From: Bacteroidales bacterium
GTDB lineage: Bacteria > Bacteroidota > Bacteroidia > Bacteroidales > F082
Reading direction: 5' to 3'
DNA length: 64,000 bases
Assembly: GCA_015493525.1 (NCBI GenBank)
Contig: WGCY01000030.1
Location: 1-64,000, forward strand
The translations under genes were made by a program, and so were the position numbers. The notes under the pieces are model-generated. The model ran no database searches and had not been told where the DNA came from. It was given only the letters and a program-made list of their open reading frames with translations. This document shows, piece after piece, positions 24,294 to 36,196 of the stretch (position 1 is its first letter; every line of letters begins with the position of its first letter).

Positions 24294-25721
24294 TTATTTC
24301 TTCTTTTTGCCTGAAAGCCAGGTATGGCGAAAATGACACTGCTGATATTCGGGATTTATCCGCACAAAGGTTTCCAGTGCATGGGCATTTATCCACGTGT
24401 CAATGGCTTTCCGTTGCTTGGCCTGTAAGGCCCACTGCTCAATCCGGGGGTAGTCCTGTTTGAGGTTGGCTTTGTGAGGCGGAATCCGCTTTTCGAGATA
24501 AAGCAACCGGTAGGCGTCTTTCCCTTCATCCGTTTTGAAAGGGACAGGATTTGAGATTTTACCCGGTTTCAGCTTATTTACAATAAACGAAACCTGCGGA
24601 TCCAGTTGTTCCCCTTCAAACTCAATACTTCCCGAATTTGGGTTCAGCAGATAGCCCCCGTTATTCCTGTTTTTCCCCTGCGAATATTTTTCCACCGCCT
24701 TGTCAAAAGTAATGGAATCCGAACGGATCTCTTTCACCACGCTGTCCAGTTTCATCCTTGCTTTTTGCAAATCCTGAATGGAAACTTTGGGAACAAGCAA
24801 AATATGGCGCACGTTGATATAATCCCCTTTACGGGCAATCATCTGAATGATGTGGTACCCCGCTTTTGTCTTTACCACACCCGAAATTTCACCCGGTTTC
24901 AATTTATAAGCCGCTGCTTCAAATGCCGGGTAAAGCTGTCCGCGGCCGTAAAACCCCAACTCACCGCCATTTTTAGCCGACCCGGGATCTTCAGAATACA
25001 AAATGGCGAGTGTGGAAAAGCTCTCTCCGTTCAGAATACGTTTGCGCAATTCGAGCAGCTCTTTTTTTACACGCAACTTCTCTTCAAGGTTCACCGGTGG
25101 CTTACGGACAATCTGACGGATAATGTATTCCGTTTTTATCATGGGGACGCTGTCCCTGGGCAAAGAGTTATAATAAGCGGTTATCTCCGAAGGGGTAACG
25201 GTAATATCTCCAATAATTTTCTGCTGCACCTGTTGTGCCAGCATTTGGTCTTTTACCATATCATGGATTTCAGATTTAATCTCCGTGAGTGATTTTCCAT
25301 AATATTTCTCCAGCTTTTCCTGACTGCCAAACTGGTTGATAAACCCCGAAAGCCGTCTTTCCAACTCGGCATCTACCTGTGCTTTGTCAACCTGGATACT
25401 GTCCACCTCTGCCTGGGCCACCATGAGTTTCTGGTACAGCAGGCTTTCCAGGATTTCACATTTCATATCCTGTTCGGTACCTTCAATGGAACCCTGCATC
25501 CTGTAATTCAAATACTGGTTTTCAACATCCGATTGCAGGATAGGTGTTTTGCCCACAACCGAAACCACCTGATCGATAACTTTCCCCGCAGGTTCGGCCT
25601 GAAGGCTGTCCTGGGCAAACATTGCAGAATGAAAAGCCAGGGTAAAAACAAGGACAAGAAATCCTTGGAAACTGTATCTGAATACCGGGATATTATTTTG
25701 TCTTTTCAGCGTTTTTGTCAT
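24294..25721 (-). CDS. SurA-like periplasmic peptidyl-prolyl isomerase
   Basis: 475 residues from ATG 25721; a TTG five codons upstream lies inside the preceding stop region and is not preferred. Signal peptide ends at about AMFAQ. A SurA N-domain (VVSVVGKTPILQSDVENQYLNYRMQG) is followed by a parvulin domain (about residues 185-285, including ILYSEDPGSAKNGGELGFYGRGQLYP) and a second partial one (VRHILLVPKVS ... PVPFKTDEGKDAYRLLYL). The product is a chaperone for outer-membrane proteins. It is the last of three consecutive chaperone-type genes; its ATG starts one base after the stop of the previous one. Confidence 0.9.
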   Translation of the reverse strand: MTKTLKRQNNIPVFRYSFQGFLVLVFTLAFHSAMFAQDSLQAEPAGKVIDQVVSVVGKTPILQSDVENQYLNYRMQGSIEGTEQDMKCEILESLLYQKLMVAQAEVDSIQVDKAQVDAELERRLSGFINQFGSQEKLEKYYGKSLTEIKSEIHDMVKDQMLAQQVQQKIIGDITVTPSEITAYYNSLPRDSVPMIKTEYIIRQIVRKPPVNLEEKLRVKKELLELRKRILNGESFSTLAILYSEDPGSAKNGGELGFYGRGQLYPAFEAAAYKLKPGEISGVVKTKAGYHIIQMIARKGDYINVRHILLVPKVSIQDLQKARMKLDSVVKEIRSDSITFDKAVEKYSQGKNRNNGGYLLNPNSGSIEFEGEQLDPQVSFIVNKLKPGKISNPVPFKTDEGKDAYRLLYLEKRIPPHKANLKQDYPRIEQWALQAKQRKAIDTWINAHALETFVRINPEYQQCHFRHTWLSGKKKK

Positions 25722-25722
25722 G

Positions 25723-26634
25723 TTAATAGATTTCAAATTCTTTGTGTTTTAGTGCATGATTAAAAATTTCAGTCCGCAATTTATTGATCATTTCTGTCTT
25801 GCGCCTGTTTAAGATAATTTGCCGGATAAAATTTGTCTCCATCTCTTCCGGCGAGATTTCATCCTTCATTTTAAAGTTGACAAATTTAACAAGATAAATC
25901 TTGCTGTCATCCTTTAAACGAATAATTCGATGATTCTTTAAATAAATACCCTGGTTATAGGTCTCGATAGGGATTATTTTCAACAACCGGTTAAAAGGGA
26001 CCCAAAAATTTGTATCCGCAGAAAAAGATTCAGCCATAACGGGTGCATAATTCTCCAATGAATCCAGTAAAATGCTGTCGGGCAGGTGAAACATTCTCCA
26101 GAAAGTATTTTCCAGTCCGGGGCTGTCTTCCCTTTTACGGTCGATAATGGCGTATATTGCTTTTACAATATTCTCTTTCAGCTGAAAATCTTTCTGATGG
26201 CCCCAGTAATATTTGTCAATCTGTTGTTCCGTTACAACCGTATCCATGTTTTGCCGTACATATTCTGTTTCGTACTGATAGATAACCAATGAGTTACGGT
26301 ATTCTTCAAGGCGTTTTTTAAAATCTAATTTGTCTTCCGGAAGGTTTTTTTCGGCCTGCTGAAGCAACAGTTGGGTATGCACCCATTTGTTAATATAACT
26401 TTTGCACAGCATAAGGCTGTCGGCTGAGGAAGCATTTACGGGGACTATTCCTTTCAGGTCATTGACATATAGATAGTGGCCATCAACACGGGCCAATGGG
26501 GCGTTGGCAGGCTCGGTTTTGTGCCTGCATCCGGAGAAAACACCCGCCATCACTGCCAACACCATTACAACAATCAAATGGCCATGATGACTTTCTGCTT
26601 TGGGAAAGAAGGTTTTTGTTCCAAACAGTGTCAT
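25723..26634 (-). CDS. SurA-N-domain-like lipoprotein without a parvulin domain
   Basis: 303 residues. Lipobox near VFSGC (Cys36), so lipid-anchored. The body starts RVDGHYLYVNDLKGIV and has the helical SurA-N pattern including LCKSYINKWVHTQLLLQQAEKNL and a long helix to VRQNMDTVVTEQQIDKYYWGH. A parvulin catalytic domain is not visible: the C-terminal half has no KYSxDPS or GGELG motifs. The function may be a holdase partner of the two flanking PPIases. It begins two bases after the stop of the gene at 26637 and ends one base before the next. The family is not named with certainty. Confidence 0.7.
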   Translation of the reverse strand: MTLFGTKTFFPKAESHHGHLIVVMVLAVMAGVFSGCRHKTEPANAPLARVDGHYLYVNDLKGIVPVNASSADSLMLCKSYINKWVHTQLLLQQAEKNLPEDKLDFKKRLEEYRNSLVIYQYETEYVRQNMDTVVTEQQIDKYYWGHQKDFQLKENIVKAIYAIIDRKREDSPGLENTFWRMFHLPDSILLDSLENYAPVMAESFSADTNFWVPFNRLLKIIPIETYNQGIYLKNHRIIRLKDDSKIYLVKFVNFKMKDEISPEEMETNFIRQIILNRRKTEMINKLRTEIFNHALKHKEFEIY

Positions 26635-26636
26635 AA

Positions 26637-28652
26637 TTATATTTTATCCTGGTATTTTATCAGCTTGTCCAGGACTTTCCGGTTTACCTTAACGGGATAT
26701 TTTTTCCGAAGCTGTTGCACCCATGCCTTTTCAAGATAATCCTGATAATCAGAAGTAACCAGTCCGCGCGCCTGTTCAAACGACATGATGCCCGGCGGGA
26801 CAATCTTTTGAATAAAAACAACATCTACCTTGTTTTCCACCTCAGAGGGCACGGGTTTCGAAAGCCCTGTTTTCCAGCGAATGCTATCCAGGACCCGGCT
26901 GTCCCCTTTTTGAAAAAGGCCGCTGTCGGCTTCCATTCCCTTTATGCCCACCTTCTGTTTCCGAACATCTTTTATCAGTTGTTGTTTGTCCTTGTATTGG
27001 TTTATGACCGCCAGCATCTGGTTAAGATCTTGTTTCGGGCAGGAAAAGATAAAGGCTTTCGCTTCCGTACCATGATGGTATTTCTGCCGATGTGCCTGGT
27101 AAAAGTTTTGTAAGCCTGTTGTATCTTTCATGGCTTTTGTCCAAACCATTTTGTCCATCAGGTTAAAAAGTAAAATACCATCGTGGTATTCATCCATGAG
27201 TGCCTTAAAATCAGGATAAAAATCCTCGAGGTGTGCATTTTCATAATGGAGGCAGTTGCCGTTGACAAACTGTTTAAACAAATGATTCAGCATAACCGAC
27301 TTATTCTGGTACGATTTTTCATGCTGATGTTGCTGGATGTACCGGGCAAAATCTTTTTGTACATATACCTTCGGGTTTTTCTTTCCGATTTCCATAATGG
27401 CATGGTTCCATGTACCGGGCAAGCTGTCGGCCTTAAACTTTCCGGCCAAAACGGAAGAGTCAACAGCCTGAAACAACGCTTCTTTTGCATCCTGATAAAT
27501 CCGCAGGTCATGGTCTTTTTTAATCTTTGCCAGCACAGCCTCTTTGCTCTTTTCGGCACGCTGGTCCCTGGCAACACGCTCTTTCAGCGAAGCTTGTTCC
27601 CGGGCAAAATTACCCGGTTGCTTTTTGCTCAGGAGCTTTATGATATGAAACCCGTAAATCGTCTGGAAAGGTTTGGAAATCTCGCCCGGCTTCAAACGAT
27701 CAATCTGCGCAACAAACTGGGGCACAATGCGACCGGAGGTAAATTGGGGCAACTTTCCGCCATTGTTGGCCGACCCGCGGTCTTCCGAATATTTTTTGGC
27801 CGCTTCCTCAAAAGGCATCCCCCCTTTGATTTTTTGGTAAATATTCTGAATTTTTTTCGCCTTTGCCACAGAATCAGCCGGTGTAAAACCCGGTTTCAGT
27901 GCCACAAAAATATGTTCCACGCTGGCAACGCCCATGGCCGGTTTTTTATCAGTAACTTTTATCAGATGATAGCCATAACGTGTTCGGACAGGCCGGGAAA
28001 CGCTACCCACAGGGGTTGTGTAAGCAGCCGACTCAAAGGGATAAATCATATTAAAAACAGTAAAATAGCCCAAATCGCCTCTGTTTCCACGATGTCCGCG
28101 CCGTTTTCCGGGAATGGCTTTCTGATCCCTCGCCGACGGGTCATCCGAATATTTTACGGCCGCCGCACCAAAATCAAGGCCATGCGCAATCTCCGAACGG
28201 ATTTTATTGATTTTTTTCCACGCTTTCAGCGTATCTGCCGGACTCGCATCCGGACTGACGCGAACAAGAATGTGGCTGGCACGCACATCATATTGCATCC
28301 GGTCGTAGGCCTCTTTAACCAGCGAATCCGTTACGCTTTCGTCCACAAAATAGGGACGGGCGAGTTGTTTCCGATAACCTTTCAGTTCTCTGATAAAAGC
28401 AGGAACCGTATCCATTTTCAACTTTTCCGCCTCCATAACTTTCAAACGAAAGTTAATATAGAGTTGCAGATAGTCTTTCAGGCTGGTCGTATCTTTGCCT
28501 TCTGTGCCGTTTTTGTTATAAACTTTCAGAAATTCCCCGGCGGTAATTTTCTGCCCCCCAATGTTGAGCAGCTCCTTTTTCAACAAGGATTTCTGTGCAT
28601 GAACATTTGCAGCAATAAAAATAAATATTGCAAAAAACCATATTTTTCTCAT
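26637..28652 (-). CDS. Periplasmic PpiC/parvulin-type foldase (two PPIase domains)
   Basis: 671 residues from ATG 28652; an in-frame upstream extension to 28739 overlaps the guaB end and lacks a signal peptide, whereas MRKIWFFAIFIFIAANVHAQ does have one. Two parvulin domains are clear: about residues 120-240 (ASHILVRVSP ... KYSDDPSARDQ ... GDLGYFTVFNMIYPFE) and about 240-340 (VEHIFVALKPG ... KYSEDRGSANNGGKLPQF). The C-terminal 250 residues are helical and lack further parvulin motifs. It assists folding of envelope proteins. It is 17 bases downstream of guaB, so may be co-transcribed with it and with the two chaperone genes that follow. Confidence 0.88.
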   Translation of the reverse strand: MRKIWFFAIFIFIAANVHAQKSLLKKELLNIGGQKITAGEFLKVYNKNGTEGKDTTSLKDYLQLYINFRLKVMEAEKLKMDTVPAFIRELKGYRKQLARPYFVDESVTDSLVKEAYDRMQYDVRASHILVRVSPDASPADTLKAWKKINKIRSEIAHGLDFGAAAVKYSDDPSARDQKAIPGKRRGHRGNRGDLGYFTVFNMIYPFESAAYTTPVGSVSRPVRTRYGYHLIKVTDKKPAMGVASVEHIFVALKPGFTPADSVAKAKKIQNIYQKIKGGMPFEEAAKKYSEDRGSANNGGKLPQFTSGRIVPQFVAQIDRLKPGEISKPFQTIYGFHIIKLLSKKQPGNFAREQASLKERVARDQRAEKSKEAVLAKIKKDHDLRIYQDAKEALFQAVDSSVLAGKFKADSLPGTWNHAIMEIGKKNPKVYVQKDFARYIQQHQHEKSYQNKSVMLNHLFKQFVNGNCLHYENAHLEDFYPDFKALMDEYHDGILLFNLMDKMVWTKAMKDTTGLQNFYQAHRQKYHHGTEAKAFIFSCPKQDLNQMLAVINQYKDKQQLIKDVRKQKVGIKGMEADSGLFQKGDSRVLDSIRWKTGLSKPVPSEVENKVDVVFIQKIVPPGIMSFEQARGLVTSDYQDYLEKAWVQQLRKKYPVKVNRKVLDKLIKYQDKI

Positions 28653-28668
28653 ATCTCTTCGGGTTATT

Positions 28669-30189
<1,521 letters not shown>

Positions 30190-30442
30190 TTACGGAAGCC
30201 GTTTTACGGGAAAAATCATTTTAACAAGTTTTAACGAAAAAAGATGGCGCATTCATAAAGGGAAAAAGCTACCACTAAGGAGACGAAGGGGCCTTCACAA
30301 GGGTGCACAAAGTTTTTTCTATAAACCTCCCCGACATGGGACCTTCCTTGGGGTTGCTCCATAGCAGCACCATTGACACAAACCGGCTAATTCCTATTTT
30401 AATGCGCCTGTTTTTGCTTTCAGGTTGGGTAAAAAATTGATG

Positions 30443-30450
30443 TACCTTTG
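30443..30450 (+). promoter_or_regulatory. -7 element TACCTTTG four bases before the priA ATG
   Basis: TAnnTTTG match followed by TGTT and the ATG at 30455, again implying a leaderless or nearly leaderless transcript if used. It also argues against the longer in-frame start at 30425. Confidence 0.45.
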
Positions 30451-30454
30451 TGTT

Positions 30455-32944
30455 ATGGATAGAATCACGTTGTTTGCCGAGGTCTTACTTCCCCTGCCCA
30501 TTCCCGGAACATTTACTTATCGCGTCCCTTTTGCGATGAATGATGCGGTAAAACCGGGGCAGCGCGTTTCGGTACAGTTTGGCCGCCGCCGTGTTTATGC
30601 CGGACTGGTCATGGAACTCCACGAGCATCCGCCACAGAAAGGAATACCGAAATATATTTTGTCTATTCTTGATGAAAAACCACTCGTCAACGCACTGCAA
30701 TTTCAGTTTTGGAGATGGATGGCCGATTATTACATGAGTACGCTGGGTGAAGTGATGAATGCAGCCATGCCTTCCGCATTTAAGCTGAGCAGCGAGTCGA
30801 AAGTGGTCCTGTCACCGGCATTTTCCCCTGACGAAGAGACATTAAACGAATCTGAATACCGGATTACGGAAGCCCTGCTGCAGAAAAAAGGACTGACCAT
30901 CAAAGAAGTAACCAACATTGTCGGCTATCAAAAGGTGCTGCCCCTGCTTAAAACCATGATAGAACGCCGGCTTATCGCGATGGAAGAGGAGCTGAAACAG
31001 CAGTACAAACCAAAAAAGACAAAAATGGTACGGCTGGCCCCGCATTACTTCGACGAAACAGCTTTACAGGAGCTCATGGAACAGCTGGGAAAACGGGCAC
31101 ACAAACAATTAGAACTGATTATGGGATTTCTTTCCCTGTCGGGGTTCCCGCTGAAGAAAGATTTTTCTGTAACAAAAGCTGAGCTGCTAACCAAGACAAA
31201 AGCCGCCGATGCCGCTGTTAAAGCCCTTGTGGGAAAAGGCGTTTTTCTGCTCGAAGAAAAAACCATCAGCCGCTTTACGGAAGAAGATACCGAAACTGCC
31301 GGTGCTTTTACGTTGAGCCCCGGCCAGCAGGAAGCCTACGAAGCACTCACGGCGCAAATGCAGAAACATTTGGTGGTGTTGCTGCACGGCGTTACCTCCA
31401 GCGGAAAAACCGAACTGTATATCCGGTTGATGGAGGATGCACTGCAACAGGGAAAACAGGTGCTGTACCTCTTGCCTGAAATAGCCCTCACCACACAAAT
31501 CATCAACCGCCTGCGAAAGCATTTTGGTGATGAAATTGGTGTTTATCATTCGCGCTACAACCAGAATGAACGTGCTGAGGTATGGGAAAATATCGCCGGG
31601 CTTCAGCAGGCCGGTGTCCACAAACCCTATCGCATTGTCCTCGGGCCGCGTTCGGCCATGTTTCTCCCGTATAAAAATCTCGGACTGATTATTGTGGATG
31701 AAGAACACGACACTTCGTATAAACAATTTGACCCGGCACCCCGCTACAATGCCCGCGATGCCGCTATTTACCTTGCAAAACTTCACGGGGCCAAAGTGGT
31801 GCTGGGTTCGGCCACGCCGGCGGTGGAGACCTATTTTAACGCCCAAAACGGAAAATACGGACTGGTATCGCTTAACGAACGTTTTGGCGGCGTGAAAATG
31901 CCTGAGATACTGGTAGTGAGCATGAAAGAGGAAAAACGCCGCCGCCTGCTGCAACTGCATTATTCTTCCGTTTTGCTCAGCCATATTAAAAAGGCTTTGG
32001 AAAACAAGCATCAGGTTATCCTTTTCCAAAACCGGCGTGGGTTTTCCACCCGCATCGAATGTGAGCAGTGCAACTGGGTACCGCAGTGCAAATACTGCGA
32101 TGTTACCATGACCTATCACAAAAAACAACAGCTGCTGAAATGCCATTATTGCGGCTATTCGCGACCGGTACCTGCTGTTTGTGAAAGCTGCGGCAGTCCC
32201 AACGTGGTAATGCAGGGCTTCGGAACGGAAAAAGTGGAAGAAGAACTGGCTTTGATATTGCCGGAAGCCCGTATCGACCGGATGGACCTGGACACCACAC
32301 GGTCAAAAAATGCATTCCAGCGTATTATTTACAGCTTTGAAAACCGGAAGACCGATATCCTCACCGGCACACAAATGGTTACCAAAGGTCTTGATTTCGA
32401 CAATGTGCAGGTGGTGGGCATCCTGAGTGCCGACAACATGCTCAGCTTTCCTGATTTCAGGGCGCACGAACGCAGTTTTCAGATGATGGAACAGGTGAGC
32501 GGACGGGCGGGGCGCAAGGACAAACAGGGTACTGTCATTATTCAGGCATGGCAACCCGGGCACCCCATTATTCAGGATGTGGTACGGCATGATTATAAAA
32601 GCATGTACGAACGGCAGCTGGCAGAACGGCAACGGTTTCGCTATCCGCCCTATTACCGGCTGGTCATCATTAAGTTAAAGCACAAAGACCCGAATAAGCT
32701 GAATGTGGCGGCAGCCGAACTGGCACGCGATATGAAAACCCGCTTTGGCGGTTTGGTTTACGGGCCGGAATATCCGATGGTCTCCCGCATCAAGAACTGG
32801 TACATCAAGCAGATTATGCTGAAAATCCGCCGCGATGCACATCTCGCAGAACAAAAGACACAGCTTAAAAAGGTTTTGGACAACTTCAAGGCCCACACTA
32901 CCGTAAAATCGGTTTTGGTGCAGGTGGACGTGGACCCGCAATAA
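30455..32944 (+). CDS. priA: Primosomal protein N' (replication-restart helicase)
   Basis: 829 residues from ATG 30455. The N-terminal 3'-binding domain starts ITLFAEVLLPLPIPGTFTYRVP. Helicase motifs follow: Walker A GVTSSGKTELY (about residue 315), DEEH box in IIVDEEHDTSYK, GSATPAVETY and the C-terminal helicase lobe QVSGRAGRKDK. The zinc-binding insertion has the Cys pairs CEQC, CKYC, CHYC and CESC, all eight present. PriA reloads the replisome at stalled forks. The gene is monocistronic, bounded by the -7 box at 30443 and the bidirectional terminator after 32944. Confidence 0.97.
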   Translation: MDRITLFAEVLLPLPIPGTFTYRVPFAMNDAVKPGQRVSVQFGRRRVYAGLVMELHEHPPQKGIPKYILSILDEKPLVNALQFQFWRWMADYYMSTLGEVMNAAMPSAFKLSSESKVVLSPAFSPDEETLNESEYRITEALLQKKGLTIKEVTNIVGYQKVLPLLKTMIERRLIAMEEELKQQYKPKKTKMVRLAPHYFDETALQELMEQLGKRAHKQLELIMGFLSLSGFPLKKDFSVTKAELLTKTKAADAAVKALVGKGVFLLEEKTISRFTEEDTETAGAFTLSPGQQEAYEALTAQMQKHLVVLLHGVTSSGKTELYIRLMEDALQQGKQVLYLLPEIALTTQIINRLRKHFGDEIGVYHSRYNQNERAEVWENIAGLQQAGVHKPYRIVLGPRSAMFLPYKNLGLIIVDEEHDTSYKQFDPAPRYNARDAAIYLAKLHGAKVVLGSATPAVETYFNAQNGKYGLVSLNERFGGVKMPEILVVSMKEEKRRRLLQLHYSSVLLSHIKKALENKHQVILFQNRRGFSTRIECEQCNWVPQCKYCDVTMTYHKKQQLLKCHYCGYSRPVPAVCESCGSPNVVMQGFGTEKVEEELALILPEARIDRMDLDTTRSKNAFQRIIYSFENRKTDILTGTQMVTKGLDFDNVQVVGILSADNMLSFPDFRAHERSFQMMEQVSGRAGRKDKQGTVIIQAWQPGHPIIQDVVRHDYKSMYERQLAERQRFRYPPYYRLVIIKLKHKDPNKLNVAAAELARDMKTRFGGLVYGPEYPMVSRIKNWYIKQIMLKIRRDAHLAEQKTQLKKVLDNFKAHTTVKSVLVQVDVDPQ

Positions 32945-32980
32945 AAAAGCCCCCATGGCACAAAGTCAAGGGGGCTTTTA
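32943..32980. terminator. Bidirectional terminator between priA and the peroxiredoxin gene
   Basis: AAAAAAGCCCCC and GGGGGCTTTTA form a G/C-rich stem with A and T tracts on both sides, serving the convergent priA (+) and peroxiredoxin (-) genes. Confidence 0.85.
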
Positions 32981-32999
32981 TGAAAAATATTGTCTTTTT

Positions 33000-33623
<624 letters not shown>

Positions 33624-33687
33624 TTTGTCTATTTTTTAATGTTAATAAATTGATTTATCTTTCCTTAACTTTTTTAAAAAGGCTTTT

Positions 33688-33695
33688 CAAAGGTA
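33688..33695 (-). promoter_or_regulatory. -7 element TACCTTTG for the peroxiredoxin gene
   Basis: CAAAGGTA on the plus strand, about 65 bases upstream of the ATG at 33623. Confidence 0.45.
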
Positions 33696-33776
33696 AGAAA
33701 AAAACCGTCTCAGTTTCTGATTTTAATGTTTTTTAAGAAAAGTCAATAAACCGGAAAAATATTTCTTTAAAAGATG

Positions 33777-33812
33777 GAAGAAAGCGGATTTCCGGGGAAA
33801 TTCGCTTTCTTC
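33777..33812 (-). terminator. Hairpin terminator after the NO reductase gene
   Basis: GAAGAAAGCG and CGCTTTCTTC are perfectly complementary, and the interior GATTTCC/GGAAATT extends the stem with one mismatch. On the minus strand a T-rich stretch follows. It starts 14 bases after the stop of the NO reductase gene. Confidence 0.7.
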
Positions 33813-33825
33813 AGCCCATGGCAGT

Positions 33826-36078
33826 TTACGCTTCGTTAACCGATGTTTCAGGCTTTCCAAAAAAAGTTTTCTTACAGAGGTCAATAAAAACGATAATTCC
33901 ACCCAGAATCATCATACTGTCCGGTACAATCCGGAACCACATCCAACCCCTCACGGCCATAAGGGCCTCACGGGTGCGGGTGTAATAATATCCCAGATCA
34001 GCTGCCATTTTGGTTTGGTGTGCCCCAATAATCAGGGTAGGTAGGGCAAACAGCAAAACACCGATGGTCAGCAACCAGAATCCCCATTGGCTTAATTTGC
34101 CGTTCCATTCCCAGCCGTTGGCAAGGGCATTGGCCCGCGAAGTCATGTACAGGAAAGCAATGGAAATGTATCCAAAAGCACCCAACAGGGCCACATGCCC
34201 GTGAGGCATAATCAAATAAGTGCCGTGGGAGTAGTAACTGATGGTGGGAGTATTGATAATCATTCCGAAAAACCCGGCACCAATCCAGTTTAAAACAGCT
34301 GATCCGGCAATCCACATAAACGGTGTGGCAAACTTGAAATCTTTGCCGCTATGCGCACCATCTCTTTTGTTTTTCCAGGCTTCGACTATCATCAAGGCCA
34401 GCGGCAACGGCTCCAGGGCCGAGAAAATTCCGCCAATGGCAATCCAGTATTCGTCCAGCCCCTGCCACCAGTAGTGATGGCCTACGCCCAGCGTACCCGA
34501 CATCATAATCAGGAACAGTTCGAAAAACATAACCTTTTCGGCCGTTTTTTGCGAAATGAGCCCCAATGAAACGGTAAAGAAAGCGATGACACCGGCGGCA
34601 AACAGCTCAAAAGTCAGTTCCACCCAGAGGTGGATGACCCACCAGCGGTAATAATCGTCCACCGTAAAATTAGGCATAATTTTGTTCAGAGGCATCATAC
34701 CCGCAATGTACAAGGTGGCGATGGCAAAGGCTGACCAAATGATGGTTCCCACCAACGGGTTATTGGTAGCTGATTTTCGGATGAGGGTAATGATAAGCAG
34801 GAACCAGAACACCAGTCCGATGACCAGTCCGATATCCCATACCCTGCCGAGATTAATGAGTTCGCGGCCTTCGTTTCCAAACCAAAACCAAACATGGCGC
34901 ATTTCGCCCATGGCACCCATGTACAGTCCGATGACCGAGCCAACGGCCACAATAACCAAAGCGGCCCAGAGTACATCGATAAGCCAGGGAAGCTTATGGT
35001 CTTTGTTGGCTATCCAGGGGGCAATGAGCAATCCGCCCACCAGCCAACCCACAGCAACCCACAAAATGGCCAGCTGGGTGTGTACCGAACGCAAAACATT
35101 GAACGGAAAAAGCGACTGGGGTAAAATAAAGTTTTTGGCCGGATTAATGTACAGATGGGCCAAATAGCCTCCCAGAAAGAGCTGTACCACAAAAAGAAGT
35201 GCCACAATGGGAATGTATTTCAACAATTTTTTCTGCGAAGGAAACAGTTTGGTAACCTGGATGGCCGGTTGCAGGTCTTCTTTGCGGTCTTTATTAAAAA
35301 GATATTCGTAAGAAAGGAAAATAACCACAATGGTCAACGTCCATAAAAGCAAGAATTCCCATAACGAAACCCAATGGCTGTTGAAACCGGTATCCTGGTC
35401 CACTAACGGCTCGTGTGGCCAGTTGTTCGACCAGGTTCTTTGATTAACGGTACCTTCGGTGCCGGGGCGAAGGGTTGACGCAACTAACTGCGACCAGTCA
35501 ACAAAGCAGGCAATCTTTTCGGCCTCTTTTTTTGTGATGATATGCCCAGGAAATCCTCGTTGCGGATCACCTTCCACCAACATTCTTGTGATGTATTTTA
35601 CATTGTTGCGAAAAGCCTGTGCCGAAGCATCTGTGTAGGTAACGCCTTCTTTGCGAAGCCTGGTTTTGTTGTGAAAATCGTTTTTTACCAAAGCTTTGAT
35701 ATAGCCTTTTTGTTCGGGACTAAGGTCCGCTGCCTTTTGGCCATAAACCTTTTGGCCATAAAAATCATAAAGGTATTCGGCCCGGTGATGAAAAAAATTG
35801 GTGGTAAAATCGGGACCAATGTAGGCTCCCATTCCCAACAAGGTACCCCAGTCCATCAGGTCGAATTCCTGAAAATACCCCTTTCCTTCCACCACATCGT
35901 TATAGGTATATAGCACTTCTCCACTTTCCGATTTCACCTGTTTCGGTATGGGGGGAACTTCCCTTTGCAGGGTGGCAGTGTAGTAAATCAGGATAGTTAC
36001 CATAAAAATGGCAATAATCCAAAAGCCTGTGTAAAGGCCCTTTTTACTCATAAACTTGTCTAGTAATGTTTCTTTCAT
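33826..36078 (-). CDS. norB: Quinol-dependent nitric oxide reductase (qNOR)
   Basis: 750 residues from ATG 36078; an ATG 48 bases upstream is not preferred because MKETLLDKFMSKK is the natural amino end. It has the fused form of qNOR: a long N-terminal periplasmic domain after the first helix (VEGKGYFQEFDLMDWGTLLGMGAYIGPDF, later RTWSNNWPHEPLV) joined to a 12-helix heme-copper-oxidase-like core with HTQLAILW, WWVIHLWVELTFELF, GVGHHYWW and MPHGHVALLGAFG, carrying the heme b, heme b3 and FeB histidines. It reduces NO to N2O with quinol electrons. It directly follows an Rrf2 regulator, and no NorC is present, as expected for qNOR. Confidence 0.95.
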   Translation of the reverse strand: MKETLLDKFMSKKGLYTGFWIIAIFMVTILIYYTATLQREVPPIPKQVKSESGEVLYTYNDVVEGKGYFQEFDLMDWGTLLGMGAYIGPDFTTNFFHHRAEYLYDFYGQKVYGQKAADLSPEQKGYIKALVKNDFHNKTRLRKEGVTYTDASAQAFRNNVKYITRMLVEGDPQRGFPGHIITKKEAEKIACFVDWSQLVASTLRPGTEGTVNQRTWSNNWPHEPLVDQDTGFNSHWVSLWEFLLLWTLTIVVIFLSYEYLFNKDRKEDLQPAIQVTKLFPSQKKLLKYIPIVALLFVVQLFLGGYLAHLYINPAKNFILPQSLFPFNVLRSVHTQLAILWVAVGWLVGGLLIAPWIANKDHKLPWLIDVLWAALVIVAVGSVIGLYMGAMGEMRHVWFWFGNEGRELINLGRVWDIGLVIGLVFWFLLIITLIRKSATNNPLVGTIIWSAFAIATLYIAGMMPLNKIMPNFTVDDYYRWWVIHLWVELTFELFAAGVIAFFTVSLGLISQKTAEKVMFFELFLIMMSGTLGVGHHYWWQGLDEYWIAIGGIFSALEPLPLALMIVEAWKNKRDGAHSGKDFKFATPFMWIAGSAVLNWIGAGFFGMIINTPTISYYSHGTYLIMPHGHVALLGAFGYISIAFLYMTSRANALANGWEWNGKLSQWGFWLLTIGVLLFALPTLIIGAHQTKMAADLGYYYTRTREALMAVRGWMWFRIVPDSMMILGGIIVFIDLCKKTFFGKPETSVNEA

Positions 36079-36196
36079 AGAAATAAATTTAAGGTTTGAT
36101 AAAAAATAAAATTGAAAAAGATTCATTTAGGTAGTTAAATCCTTTCTTAAACTCTACTAATGACAATGATATGGAAATATTTGCAGGCATATCCGG

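Noticed and set aside
31187-32146. 319-codon minus-strand frame inside priA
   Set aside because: Antisense shadow of well-conserved PriA motifs; composition typical of a complementary frame.
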